Shown here one piece after another: positions 18,198-28,300 of a stretch of 64,000 nucleotides of DNA. Source of the DNA: UBA932 sp031548545 (GTDB lineage: Bacteria; Bacteroidota; Bacteroidia; Bacteroidales; UBA932); assembly GCA_031548545.1 (NCBI GenBank), contig JAVBQY010000003.1:25574-89573 (forward strand), in the 5' to 3' direction. The translations under genes were made by a program, and so were the position numbers. Position 1 is the stretch's first letter. The number at the start of each line of letters is the position of its first letter. The notes under the pieces were generated by a model. That model saw only the letters and a program-made list of their open reading frames with translations, was not told the DNA's origin and made no database searches.

Positions 18198-21100
18198 TTA
18201 TTGCACTAACAATTTGGACGTCTGTTTATTTCCATCGACATCCACCAACTGGATAAGATAAAGTCCCGGCATCAGGCCGCTGACATCCACGGAAGTAACC
18301 GTACCGGTTACGGGAATATTAGCCTTCTCTATACCACCGGACATGTTGTAGACATTCATGACGCTACCGCTTTGCCCCGCCTTAAAATTCACGGTCACTT
18401 GTCCGCCCGCATTCACCGGATTCGGATACACGGATAAGGCATTTGACGGAGTCTGCGGCGCAAAATCACATACGGCCAATTTATAGCCTTTGTCTGTCTG
18501 CATCTCGCAACGATATACACCGGCATCGCCGTCAGGAACAGAGATATAAGGCTTAGTGGCGCCGGCAATAGCAAGCCCATTTCTATACCATTGGAAAGCC
18601 GTATAGTGGAAGCCGCCATTCGTTACAGGATTACAATTAACGGTGGGCATTTCCGACCATTCATAAGCAATCACCTCTTCTTCCGGCATGCCGACAATGA
18701 GCGCCACCTCCCGGCTAATCGTCACGGCAGAACGGCCGGAAACAATTACCCGGTAAATAGCCGCATCGGCAACCGTTACCGCATTAATAGCGAATGAAGA
18801 GGCCGTAGCGCCGTCAATATCCTGCCAGATGGCATTATCTTTCTTCTGCCACTGGTACTTCAACTCCAACCCTGAAGCCGTAACCATAAATGAAGCCGGT
18901 TCGCCGATACAGGCTTTCACCTCTTCCGGCTGCGTAGCCAGCAAGGTGGGAATAGGCGTTATGGTCAACCGTCCGGGCAGCGGTTTCATGATATACATTT
19001 CCGGGAGCGCATTTTCCACTACCGTAGCAATAGGATACACGCCGGCTTTTGACTGTCCGGACACCACGGCAATAAAGGTCGTCATGTCCAAGACATCGGT
19101 CACCGCATGCCCGTCAAATAAGGGACCGGAAACCGTACCCGTCAATTCGGGAATCGCATCATTTTCAACCATTGTCTTATTATCCGCTGTAATTGTAAGC
19201 ACGGATTTTGAAATCACACAGGTATCTTCCGAAGGACTGGATTCCAAATCCGCATCGGCCTCGTATACGGCAGCTACCGAATAACAAATCTGCTGCGCCA
19301 TAGGCGGATGTACATGCGTATACGTAGTCGCATCCGTTTCAATTAAAGGGGTGCTTGCGCCATTGGCATATACTTTAAAAGTCACTTTATTATTGTCAGG
19401 CCTGGTTAAAACGGCGGCCAGGTTCCAGTTCCCGACAATAGACTGCGGCAGGAGAGCAAACTGCCCCCTCGATTGGGCAATCAGATTGCCTTTCCCGTTA
19501 ATTGTAGCGCTTGTCGGGTCTATCCCTGCGACATAAACAGCTTCATCTCCGGTTTTAGGCGCCTGTATGTATTCATAGGAAATCACCAAATCATCGCCTA
19601 ACAGAATATCTACCGGAGTAGTCAGCTCGATATGATTAAACACCGCATCGCCACTTGCATGCACTTGTAAATCGGTCAATGGCTGGGTATGGGCTAATTC
19701 TCCATTTCTATAAATATTCAGGGCCATATCCGTTCCCCGTCCTATAACTAACAATTCCACGGCTTTAAGCTTATACCCCTCATATAACATCAGGTCTTCG
19801 GCGGTAAAGTAAATAGCAGGTTCCAAAAATCCTCCGGAGGCCAGTCCAACGCCCGTGCCTGTGGGATTGCGTCCTGTATCCCAGCGCAAAACAACATCAG
19901 ATTCGTCCTTGCGCACAACTGCGGCTTGTGCGGTAATCACAGGCGTTTCCGATACGGCAATCACTTCCAAAGGCTGTTTAAAAGGATGCGATATATTGAG
20001 CTTTCTTCCCTCATCCCCTTCCAGCTTTTTGTACAATTTCACATCGCTCTGCAGCGCCTGTAAGTTAAGCGGCATCTTCTTTTGCAAAGCCGACCGTTGT
20101 TCCGTCAGGTCAGGCATAGCGGCTCCACCTGCACTAATGGGGGCGGATACCAAAGCGGCAGACGGAATCGGCCCTGTCCCGATGGAAATATCGTCAATCA
20201 TCAGCATCCAGGCATCAATAGACACGCAATTAATAGCCACATGTTTTGCCTCGGCAGGCAGTACGTAGGAATAACGGGTCCATGGCCCGGAGGGCGCCTC
20301 CTCATAGGCCCCCTGAGACAACACATGGATAAAATCAGCCACCGCATTACCGGTGGTAGAGTATAACACCCTGAATCGTTCACTAAATTGCGAACTATAC
20401 GATTTAGCCCAAAACGCCACCGTAGCCTCCGATTCCAGGTTCAACTCAGGACTAATCATCCAGTCATTGTTTTGCACCCCGTCAGTAGCAGCCACACATG
20501 CAAAAAACTTCTTCCCGCTATGCGGCGCCCATTGGTCAGGGAGCGCAGCAGCCATATCTACCGTTTCGCCGGTTGCACGGTCTTTAAATTTAGTCGGACT
20601 CATCACCATAAAGGCCATTTTAGCATACTCATTCGTAAAAGTGACATTCTCATAAAACGCATAGGTATCCTTATCGTCGCCGTCATAGTAAGTCCAGGAA
20701 GCGGTACCCGGAGCATTAATGGCAAAATCGGCATGCGCTTCCGCATTATCAAAAACGCCTTTAAACTCAGGTCTTTCAAAATTCCAGGCCAAATCTATAG
20801 CCTGGTCCTCATCGTTATATTCCGCCACAAGCGCAGTAGGGGCCGCACCGGCCTGTTTCACAACAACTGCAGCGGTATTTCCTCCGGCTGCAATATTGAT
20901 TATACCGGAGCGTACCAACTGGCTTTTATTTTCGGCGCAGCTAAACCGGATACTCGCCTCGTCGGACACAGGCCCGCTCACGTCATCAAGCTGAATCCAC
21001 GAGTCCGTAGTGCTTGCTTTCCAGGAGCTTGCATTGGAAGTTAAAGTAATGGCCTGGCCCTGACTGTCTATATTACCCACCTTCATACGCTTGGGCGAAG

Positions 21101-24100
21101 TCAGGTCCATAAAGGTATAAGTAAAGGTAGGTACGACATTCATCGACATATATGAACCTTCAATAAGCAGATTTACAGGTAGCCAACCAAACGTCTGATA
21201 ACTGGCATATACACTGGTTTCCTGTGAACCTCTTAATGCCGTAGAAGGAATTATACGCGCTCCCGCTCCTCCAACCTTTGTAAACACCACATAAAAATTA
21301 CCGGAGACCACGGCCGGTTTCGGAAAAGTAACCGTAGTATAACCATTCGTCGAAGGCGTAACAGTAGCGCTGGCCAGCAATGCCCCGACAGTACCCGGAA
21401 GATCCGAATACGGGCTGGGCATTTCAGCATGGACGGCTACTTTTACGGTCACCGTACCCGCAACATTAAATGAATAAAACTTAACAGAAGGAATTTCTCC
21501 GGGCGAAGTATTGACAAAACGTTCGGCAATACCCTGAGGAAATGTCGTATAATTATCACCCACGGCCGTCATAAACACATTCTGGGCGGATTGATAGAAG
21601 TAGAGTGCACTTTCATCACCGTAAACATTCCAAATGTCGGCCGTACCCCCTACCTGTACGTGCTTTTCGCTCGTGGTATCAACGGTGGCTGCCAGATTAG
21701 ACACTTCCAGGGAAACATCATGATACACCGTGGCGGAAGCAGCCGGATAGGCCGCCACATAGCTGGCGGCAGTAGAAGAGGCTGGAGATCCGCCCGGGGT
21801 GCTCCATTTCCAGGACGTAGGGTAGTTTTTCGACACATCCAGGTAAAAGACCTGTCCGCCATTGCGTGGCAAAGATTGGCCGCGCGATTGCGTATTCCAA
21901 CCCGTAGAAACGGAAATGAAGTCTATGTCCGGAGTAACCGCTTTTACCTCAATGGCATTTTCCAATGTTTTCACATCTTCGCCTTCGGTGTTTTTCACCT
22001 TCAGCGTAACATTATAGGTGCCCTGATGCATATACACTGTCTCCGGATTGGAGAGCGTGCTGGCTGTCATTTCAGCTCCCGGCATGGACCAATCCCACAG
22101 CACCACAGGACCTCCAGTAGTTTTATCTGTAAAAATAACTTTATCGCCCTCATTTATCGTAATAGGGGCCGTAGCGCCATTCATGGCAAAAGCGGCGACA
22201 GGACGTACGACATCCACCTCATGGGTAAATTTAATATTGGGGCGGTAGTCATATAAGGTAGACGTTGAGGCGCCGGAAATATCCAGGGCCGCAGTCGCTG
22301 CCCAATAACGAAGTTTCCCGGTCGCCGGCGTATAAGGCGTTAGCGGATTACGCGTAGCGTCTGTGGGGTATTCCGTTTCTACAATAACCAGCAAGGCGCT
22401 GGCGCCGTCATAAGTAAACGAGCCTGCATTAAAGGGGAAAGAAGCATACACACCTGCCGGATTGGTATAATTTTGATATTCGGCCACCTTTACCGCTCCG
22501 GCAGAGATTGCCCCATAGGTATTGTACGCACCTGAGCTAAGGCTTGACACGGAGGCATCCAGCTGTTTAAGATAAACACGCACCGTACTGGTCGTTATCG
22601 TCTGGCTTTCGGAACAATACCATGAAACGGATGTAATATTATGATTACCTATGCGCTCAATTTCCGCCGGCGTATATAAGGCCGCCGTGTACAATTTAGC
22701 CCGGTTAAAACCACTGGTTCCCAAAGGCAGGGCGCCTTGGGCCGTACCTGTCCCCACAATCAGTTCTTCTTTATTTTTCAACAAGGCGGTTATCGTAACC
22801 GTCTTACTGGATTCTTCCGGACTTCCTGCATTCACCGTTAAGGCAGCGGTATAGGTTCCGGGCACATTATACGTGATCAGCGGCGGTGTTTTGCCGGTAA
22901 AACTGGCGGGGGTTCCTCCCTCAAAAGTCCAGTTCCAGCTGGTGGCGCCATTGGATGCATCTCTGAATGAGATGGACTCCGTCGCATAAAATTCGGTTTT
23001 GCTGACCACAAAGCCTGCCGCTACAGCCCCCGCACGGTAGCCTCCGTTCACATATTCCTCTCCGGAACCCACGGGGTCAAGATAGTCTTTCATCCTTTTT
23101 TTCGGATCGGCATTCTGATCATAATGATACCATAAAGCGCCGTATATAGAGTTTCCTTTAGGGCTGGCGCAATTCTCCTCCGGGCCGCCGGTCAGGGTGC
23201 CCACCACGCGTCCGTTCTGGTCAAACAAAGGAGAACCGGAAGCGCCGCCCTGCGTTAAGCCGTGTCCATTGGCGGTAGCCACAAAGAGCGCCTGCCAATA
23301 AGCGCCGGTCGCTCCGACCTCACCACTGTTCATTCTGGCCGTATAAGAAACAGCCGGGCTGGTATAGGTAAAAATTTTCTTCACATCCCCGTTAGGATGG
23401 CCGATACCCACGCCCGATTGAGGCGCTACCCGCCTCCTGTCCCAGCCATTATAATACACTCCGTAATTTTCCGGAATACGGTCGTTCAACTGCAACAGGC
23501 TGCCGTCGGAGCCTCCGTGTACCTGAATTTGCGTTAACATCGTAGCGCCGACAATCGTATTATTTTGAGACGTCGTATAGGTTCCCGGATTAGGGTCATA
23601 GTCGTCTTTACAGCCCGCCACTTCATAGTTAAAATAATAGATGGCCTTATTCATGTCGGCGGCGGTTTGTCCGTCATAACAGTGGAAGGCGCTTAAGAAT
23701 ATAGGATCAAGGTTACGCGCGGTATTGTTGATAATAGTTCCGCTACACAAACCGTAACCGCCGCCGGCTATCGGCGTCAAAATACGCGCCACCCCTCTTT
23801 TCTGGTCTTGCCAGTTATCTCCTTCCGGACAGTTAACATTCACCTGGCAGGCCAGGGTGCCGACAAAGCGGATATGCAACTGATCTCCGTCGGCAGACAA
23901 ATCCATGTGATTATAACCATAACCGATAGATGCGATGACTAACTGCAAAGCGCCTGCTTTATCGGTTGTTCGTACAGGAGGGACATACTCCAGGGTAATT
24001 TGGTCACCGGGAAGCGGCTGTGTGGCATACTCCTGCCGTTTAGGGTTGGTGTTGGAGGTAAAGGCGCCTATCACCTGGCCTTTGGCCGCATTATACAAGA

Positions 24101-24503
24101 AAAGGTGGCCACCCTCCGGGATAATAAACTTATCATAGGTCAGCAACAAGGCAATGGCATTGGGCACTTTCAGCGTCAGGCGCCAAATAGACTGCCCGTT
24201 GGGAAGCACGGTCCATTCTCCGGAGTTTTCCGGTGTAAGGTGAACCGGAATTTCATAAAAGGCACGGGGAGGCATCCCCGCAGCTTCCCGGATCTTGTCT
24301 TCCGCTTTCAAAGCGGCGACATCAAAGTCAGGCTGCACGTGACGCAGCTGTTGCGCGCTCATCGGCGCAATGCCCGGATGTAAGAAACTGGGAGGTGTTC
24401 CGCCTTCGCTGATTTGCGCCCCCAGAGAGAGGGTGCAGCAAAGAGAAAGGCAAACCAAAAGGTATTTTAGAAAAAAGAGTCGTCTGTTCATGGTATTTTT
24501 CAT
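18198..24503 (-). CDS. Giant T9SS-secreted lysyl-endopeptidase-like adhesin, 2101 aa
   Basis: A secreted multidomain protein. The signal peptide is followed by a pro-region and a trypsin-fold domain like lysyl endopeptidases, with all three catalytic residues: His274 (SAFHCYDG), Asp333 (GSDGSLL) and Ser422 (GGASGSPLF). Three PKD-like domains follow (about 491-571, 766-855, 858-955), a BACON-like domain (1153-1220), a jelly-roll cleaved-adhesin domain (about 1248-1448, ending MLMIDDISIG), an MBG-like domain (1768-1848), an Ig-like domain (1858-1935) and a type A T9SS sorting domain (2021-2101, starting ALSVYPNPV). The plan recalls gingipain-type protease-adhesins. Genes on both sides lie within 18 bp. 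The sorting domain predicts export by T9SS and attachment to the cell surface. The natural substrate is unknown. Confidence 0.92.
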   Translation of the reverse strand: MKNTMNRRLFFLKYLLVCLSLCCTLSLGAQISEGGTPPSFLHPGIAPMSAQQLRHVQPDFDVAALKAEDKIREAAGMPPRAFYEIPVHLTPENSGEWTVLPNGQSIWRLTLKVPNAIALLLTYDKFIIPEGGHLFLYNAAKGQVIGAFTSNTNPKRQEYATQPLPGDQITLEYVPPVRTTDKAGALQLVIASIGYGYNHMDLSADGDQLHIRFVGTLACQVNVNCPEGDNWQDQKRGVARILTPIAGGGYGLCSGTIINNTARNLDPIFLSAFHCYDGQTAADMNKAIYYFNYEVAGCKDDYDPNPGTYTTSQNNTIVGATMLTQIQVHGGSDGSLLQLNDRIPENYGVYYNGWDRRRVAPQSGVGIGHPNGDVKKIFTYTSPAVSYTARMNSGEVGATGAYWQALFVATANGHGLTQGGASGSPLFDQNGRVVGTLTGGPEENCASPKGNSIYGALWYHYDQNADPKKRMKDYLDPVGSGEEYVNGGYRAGAVAAGFVVSKTEFYATESISFRDASNGATSWNWTFEGGTPASFTGKTPPLITYNVPGTYTAALTVNAGSPEESSKTVTITALLKNKEELIVGTGTAQGALPLGTSGFNRAKLYTAALYTPAEIERIGNHNITSVSWYCSESQTITTSTVRVYLKQLDASVSSLSSGAYNTYGAISAGAVKVAEYQNYTNPAGVYASFPFNAGSFTYDGASALLVIVETEYPTDATRNPLTPYTPATGKLRYWAATAALDISGASTSTLYDYRPNIKFTHEVDVVRPVAAFAMNGATAPITINEGDKVIFTDKTTGGPVVLWDWSMPGAEMTASTLSNPETVYMHQGTYNVTLKVKNTEGEDVKTLENAIEVKAVTPDIDFISVSTGWNTQSRGQSLPRNGGQVFYLDVSKNYPTSWKWSTPGGSPASSTAASYVAAYPAASATVYHDVSLEVSNLAATVDTTSEKHVQVGGTADIWNVYGDESALYFYQSAQNVFMTAVGDNYTTFPQGIAERFVNTSPGEIPSVKFYSFNVAGTVTVKVAVHAEMPSPYSDLPGTVGALLASATVTPSTNGYTTVTFPKPAVVSGNFYVVFTKVGGAGARIIPSTALRGSQETSVYASYQTFGWLPVNLLIEGSYMSMNVVPTFTYTFMDLTSPKRMKVGNIDSQGQAITLTSNASSWKASTTDSWIQLDDVSGPVSDEASIRFSCAENKSQLVRSGIINIAAGGNTAAVVVKQAGAAPTALVAEYNDEDQAIDLAWNFERPEFKGVFDNAEAHADFAINAPGTASWTYYDGDDKDTYAFYENVTFTNEYAKMAFMVMSPTKFKDRATGETVDMAAALPDQWAPHSGKKFFACVAATDGVQNNDWMISPELNLESEATVAFWAKSYSSQFSERFRVLYSTTGNAVADFIHVLSQGAYEEAPSGPWTRYSYVLPAEAKHVAINCVSIDAWMLMIDDISIGTGPIPSAALVSAPISAGGAAMPDLTEQRSALQKKMPLNLQALQSDVKLYKKLEGDEGRKLNISHPFKQPLEVIAVSETPVITAQAAVVRKDESDVVLRWDTGRNPTGTGVGLASGGFLEPAIYFTAEDLMLYEGYKLKAVELLVIGRGTDMALNIYRNGELAHTQPLTDLQVHASGDAVFNHIELTTPVDILLGDDLVISYEYIQAPKTGDEAVYVAGIDPTSATINGKGNLIAQSRGQFALLPQSIVGNWNLAAVLTRPDNNKVTFKVYANGASTPLIETDATTYTHVHPPMAQQICYSVAAVYEADADLESSPSEDTCVISKSVLTITADNKTMVENDAIPELTGTVSGPLFDGHAVTDVLDMTTFIAVVSGQSKAGVYPIATVVENALPEMYIMKPLPGRLTITPIPTLLATQPEEVKACIGEPASFMVTASGLELKYQWQKKDNAIWQDIDGATASSFAINAVTVADAAIYRVIVSGRSAVTISREVALIVGMPEEEVIAYEWSEMPTVNCNPVTNGGFHYTAFQWYRNGLAIAGATKPYISVPDGDAGVYRCEMQTDKGYKLAVCDFAPQTPSNALSVYPNPVNAGGQVTVNFKAGQSGSVMNVYNMSGGIEKANIPVTGTVTSVDVSGLMPGLYLIQLVDVDGNKQTSKLLVQ

Positions 24504-24506
24504 TTT

Positions 24507-25352
24507 TTATAAACCGAATGTCAAGCGAAGATTAAGACCCACAGCCATTGGCCGGAATGCGGAAACCAATCCGGTATCCAAGGCTCCTGAAGAATAAGTA
24601 TATTTCGGCGGAGAAGACGTCAATGTCGAATTATCTTCGGCAAATGTCACCAGTGCTGCATCCGACTTCTTTTGCATATTATTCAGGCCATAGTTAAAAT
24701 ATAAACCTGCATAAAAGCTCATTCTTTCAGTAAGGGATAAACGGTATCCGGCTTCCAAATGCAATTGTACGGCTATGTTCGCTTCATAAGAGCCCGAATA
24801 TTCTTTTACGCCCTTAGGGGTATTCGGGGCAAACAAGGCGTCTATATTATACTCGACGGCCTCATAATCCAGGTACACAGCATTGGTTTGGTGTCCTGCC
24901 GCCTGCGCCGTATAGTTCGTACTTACCGGAATACCGATTTTACAGCCGCCGGCAAACTGAAAGGCGTGCTTATCTGCCAAAGGCAGGGTATAACGGCCCA
25001 ACAAAGGAATTTCCAGCATCAACAACGACTGCTTTTCAGTAAAGCCCGACAGGGTATAATCAAAACGGCCGGCAGCCTGCTGAGCGCTCAGCGAGGCCTT
25101 ATTCATACGAAGTTCGGCGCCGTAATAAGACATATCGATTCCTGAAAGGAGGCTCCACGATGTATTAAAATTATAGGCATAGCCCACTCCGCCGCCGCCG
25201 CCGAAACCATTAGACAAAGTAGCTCCGTCGACACTATAACTCAGTGTCTGGAGGCCGCCAAAGCCATTTACAGATAACTCATGCTTGTTTTGGCCGTTCA
25301 CCGTATTTCCGATAAGTAATGAAAGGCCTATTATTATAATTAATCTTCTCAT
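24507..25352 (-). CDS. Outer membrane beta-barrel protein, first module
   Basis: A 281-aa predicted outer membrane barrel with a signal peptide ending VNGQ, glycine-rich strands (NGFGGGGGVGYAYNF) and a final LRLTFGL strand. It is paralogous along its length to the 274-aa protein at 17355-18179. Only 3 bp separate it from the next giant gene and 21 bp from the one before, so it must be cotranscribed with both. No enzyme motif is seen. The family was not recognised beyond outer membrane protein beta-barrel; a role in docking or exporting the adjacent giant protein is inferred from context alone. Confidence 0.82.
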   Translation of the reverse strand: MRRLIIIIGLSLLIGNTVNGQNKHELSVNGFGGLQTLSYSVDGATLSNGFGGGGGVGYAYNFNTSWSLLSGIDMSYYGAELRMNKASLSAQQAAGRFDYTLSGFTEKQSLLMLEIPLLGRYTLPLADKHAFQFAGGCKIGIPVSTNYTAQAAGHQTNAVYLDYEAVEYNIDALFAPNTPKGVKEYSGSYEANIAVQLHLEAGYRLSLTERMSFYAGLYFNYGLNNMQKKSDAALVTFAEDNSTLTSSPPKYTYSSGALDTGLVSAFRPMAVGLNLRLTFGL

Positions 25353-25373
25353 AATGCTATTTCTTTAAACACA

Positions 25374-28300
25374 TTAATACACAACAATTTTCTGCGTTTC
25401 TACAGTTCCGTCGGGCAACTGTATCTGTAAGAGATAAACGCCCATATTTTCCGGAGGAGTAATACTGTCCGAAACATCAGCATAATGCCGTATCAACTTA
25501 CCGGCAAGGTCATAGACCGAAACGTTCACCTTGCTGACGCCTTCCGGCAGAGAAAGGCTCAACAATGCTCCGGCGGCTACCGGATTAGGATATACGGTTA
25601 TTCCGGTCGCATGTTGCACCACCTGGCTCCTGCAGGTATGATGCCATTGGCCGGTTGACTGCATGCGTACATCGGCATAATAACTGTTGCGGTCATTATT
25701 GAAGGCAATATAATTATCTGTTTCCAAGACTTCCGTACTGCCGTCACGGTACCATTTGAAAGCGTCAAAGGTATATCCGCCGTTATTGAGCGGGTTATTG
25801 ACAATAGCCAGGGTCTTGCCCCAACGTTCAACATACAATGGTTTGGCCGTACTACCCAACGCCTCAGAGACAACCAGCCTATAACTCATGCTTCCGACAG
25901 AAGGCACGGTCGCTGTAATTACAATATCGGCCTTGTGTTTATCGAATACGAGCTGCTTCGGCGTACCTGTGGTATAAGGATCTCCGTTAATTTTAATATC
26001 GCCGGCGCCATTAATAGAAAGCATGATGCTATTGTCACCGCAGGCAGCCATGTATTGCATGTGGTCATCAACAGCCAGGGGCTCATTGTTAATCGTAATG
26101 CCGGTCACCTCCGGAGTCTGCCTAACGAATACCACTTCAATAAGATGGTTCGCAGCCACGTTCGTAAAGGTATAATAAGCATTCTCTACGGCAGTGGAAT
26201 TATTGCTGCCGTCAATCAGGACTTCCGCAATGCGGTAATAATTATCGGGGATGATGACAAAGTTCTTGGTAGCCCCATGGTTTACAGTCACCGACCCGGC
26301 GGGTAAAATAGTACCGCCAACGCCGGCTGTAGCCGTAAGGACATAAGTAAGGCGTTCAAATGTCGCTTCGATGGTATGGTCGGCCGATATCGCCGTAAAG
26401 GCATACGTACCGCTGCTCACCGCCGCTGCATTATTGACCCCGTCAATCAATACCTGTGCAATCTTATAGCCGGTAGCGGGCTTAATGGTGTAGCTGCTAT
26501 TGGTACCATGCGCCCGGGTCAATACACCAGCCGGAGTTATAGTACCACCGGCTCCGGCTGTGGCCGTTATCGTATAAGTCAATTGAGAGAAACTTGCGGC
26601 AATCGTATGGTCGGCGGTGATATTGGCGAAGGTATAGCTGGCAGCAGTAACCGCTGCGGCATTGTCCACACCGTCAATCAGGACAGACTGCAGTTTATAG
26701 CCGGCATCCGGCACTATGCTATAACTTTGGCTACTGCCGTAATCGGCCGTCAGGGTTCCGGCCGGAACAATCGTTCCGCCATTACCGGCCGTTGCATTGA
26801 GGGTGTAGGTAAGCAGGGTAAAGGCCGCTTCGATGGTATGGCTGGTATTGATATCGGTAAAAGTATAACTACCGGCGGTTACGGCGGCTGCATTATCAAG
26901 GCCGTCCACCAGCACGCGGCTTAGCCTGTAGCCGGTATTGGGCGTAAAGGTATAGCTTTGCGCCGAGCCATGGGACACGGACAAGGTGCCGGACGGTGAA
27001 ATACTACCGTTCAAATCACTTGTAGCGGTTATGGTGTAGGTCATCGGAGTAAAAGAAGCGTCGATGGAATGATTTTCATTGATATTCGTAAACGTATAGG
27101 TATAGGAACTATTGGCTACAGCCAAAGGATCCGGAACGCCATCTACCAATACGTTGCCGATACTGAAGCCTGTATTGGCCGTAATGACAAAAGATTTATC
27201 ATCACCGGCCAGGGCTCCCACCGCACCGGAAGGAGTGATTGCACCACCGTGACCGGCCGTAGCAGCAATCGTATACTGAGATGACATAAAAGAAGCAGTT
27301 ATGGTATGTGCGGCGTCTACATTTGTAAAGGTATAATGACCGGCAGCTACAGCCGAAGGAGTGTTTACTCCGTCGACCAACACTTCACTGATGGCATAAG
27401 CAGGGTCTGCTGTTATTTGGAACGCCTGGTCACGGCCTTCATATACGGGGGTTGCACCGGCTGGGCTTATTGAACCGCCGGCTCCGGCTGAAGAAGAAAT
27501 CATATGCGTTACCGGTTCCACACGGATATTGTCAATATAAATATCGGTACCCACTAAGCCAATAGCCTCAAACACCAATCGTCCCATAGTCATCTGCGAA
27601 CAATCCAAGGTAACGGTATATTCATACCAGCCTATAGCAGGGGCCGCAGGCTCCAGATGCCTGTTCCGCCTTACGGTCAGCACCGGGGTCTGATCAGTAT
27701 ACACACCGTATTTATCTGTTAAATAGACATTCACCCGGTCGTCTTTCATACTGTTCCCCTCATCACGGTACATATAAAATTTTAACACGTAATTATTGCC
27801 GCTAAAATCAAGTACCGGAAGGGTAAGGGCTACACGGGTCCCGCTTTTAGCTAAAAAACTATTAAAGCCTAACATCCCGGCGCCGGACTGCGGGTAACAG
27901 TTCTGGGGAAAGCCCATGGTCTTGGTTACATTTTCCCAAAAAACCGTTTCGGTCGTTTCATTCTTATAACATTGTTTAATAAAAACTTTTCTTTCATCGG
28001 GCTGAATATCATCGAAGCCTTCAACAAAAGGAAGCGCCCTCGGGGTCATACAGGGAGACTCACTCACCACAATTTCCTGCTCCACAGGAGCCGACTCGCA
28101 ATAGTTGTCATACACCACGGATACACCGTAGTTATAGCTTCCGGGCAAGGCCGATTCATCTTTCAGGATGTTATCGAAAACCGGATTCACATTAAGTTTC
28201 ACACCGTTCCTGTAAACATTAAATCCTTTGCGGTTAATATCTTCAGCGCCGGCTAAAGCGCCTATACACCAACTACCGCGGGCGATCTGAGCAGAAAGAG

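Noticed and set aside
26115..27512. Recent DNA tandem duplication
   Set aside because: The units are similar in protein but differ at many bases, so they are old protein repeats, not a new DNA expansion or assembly artefact.
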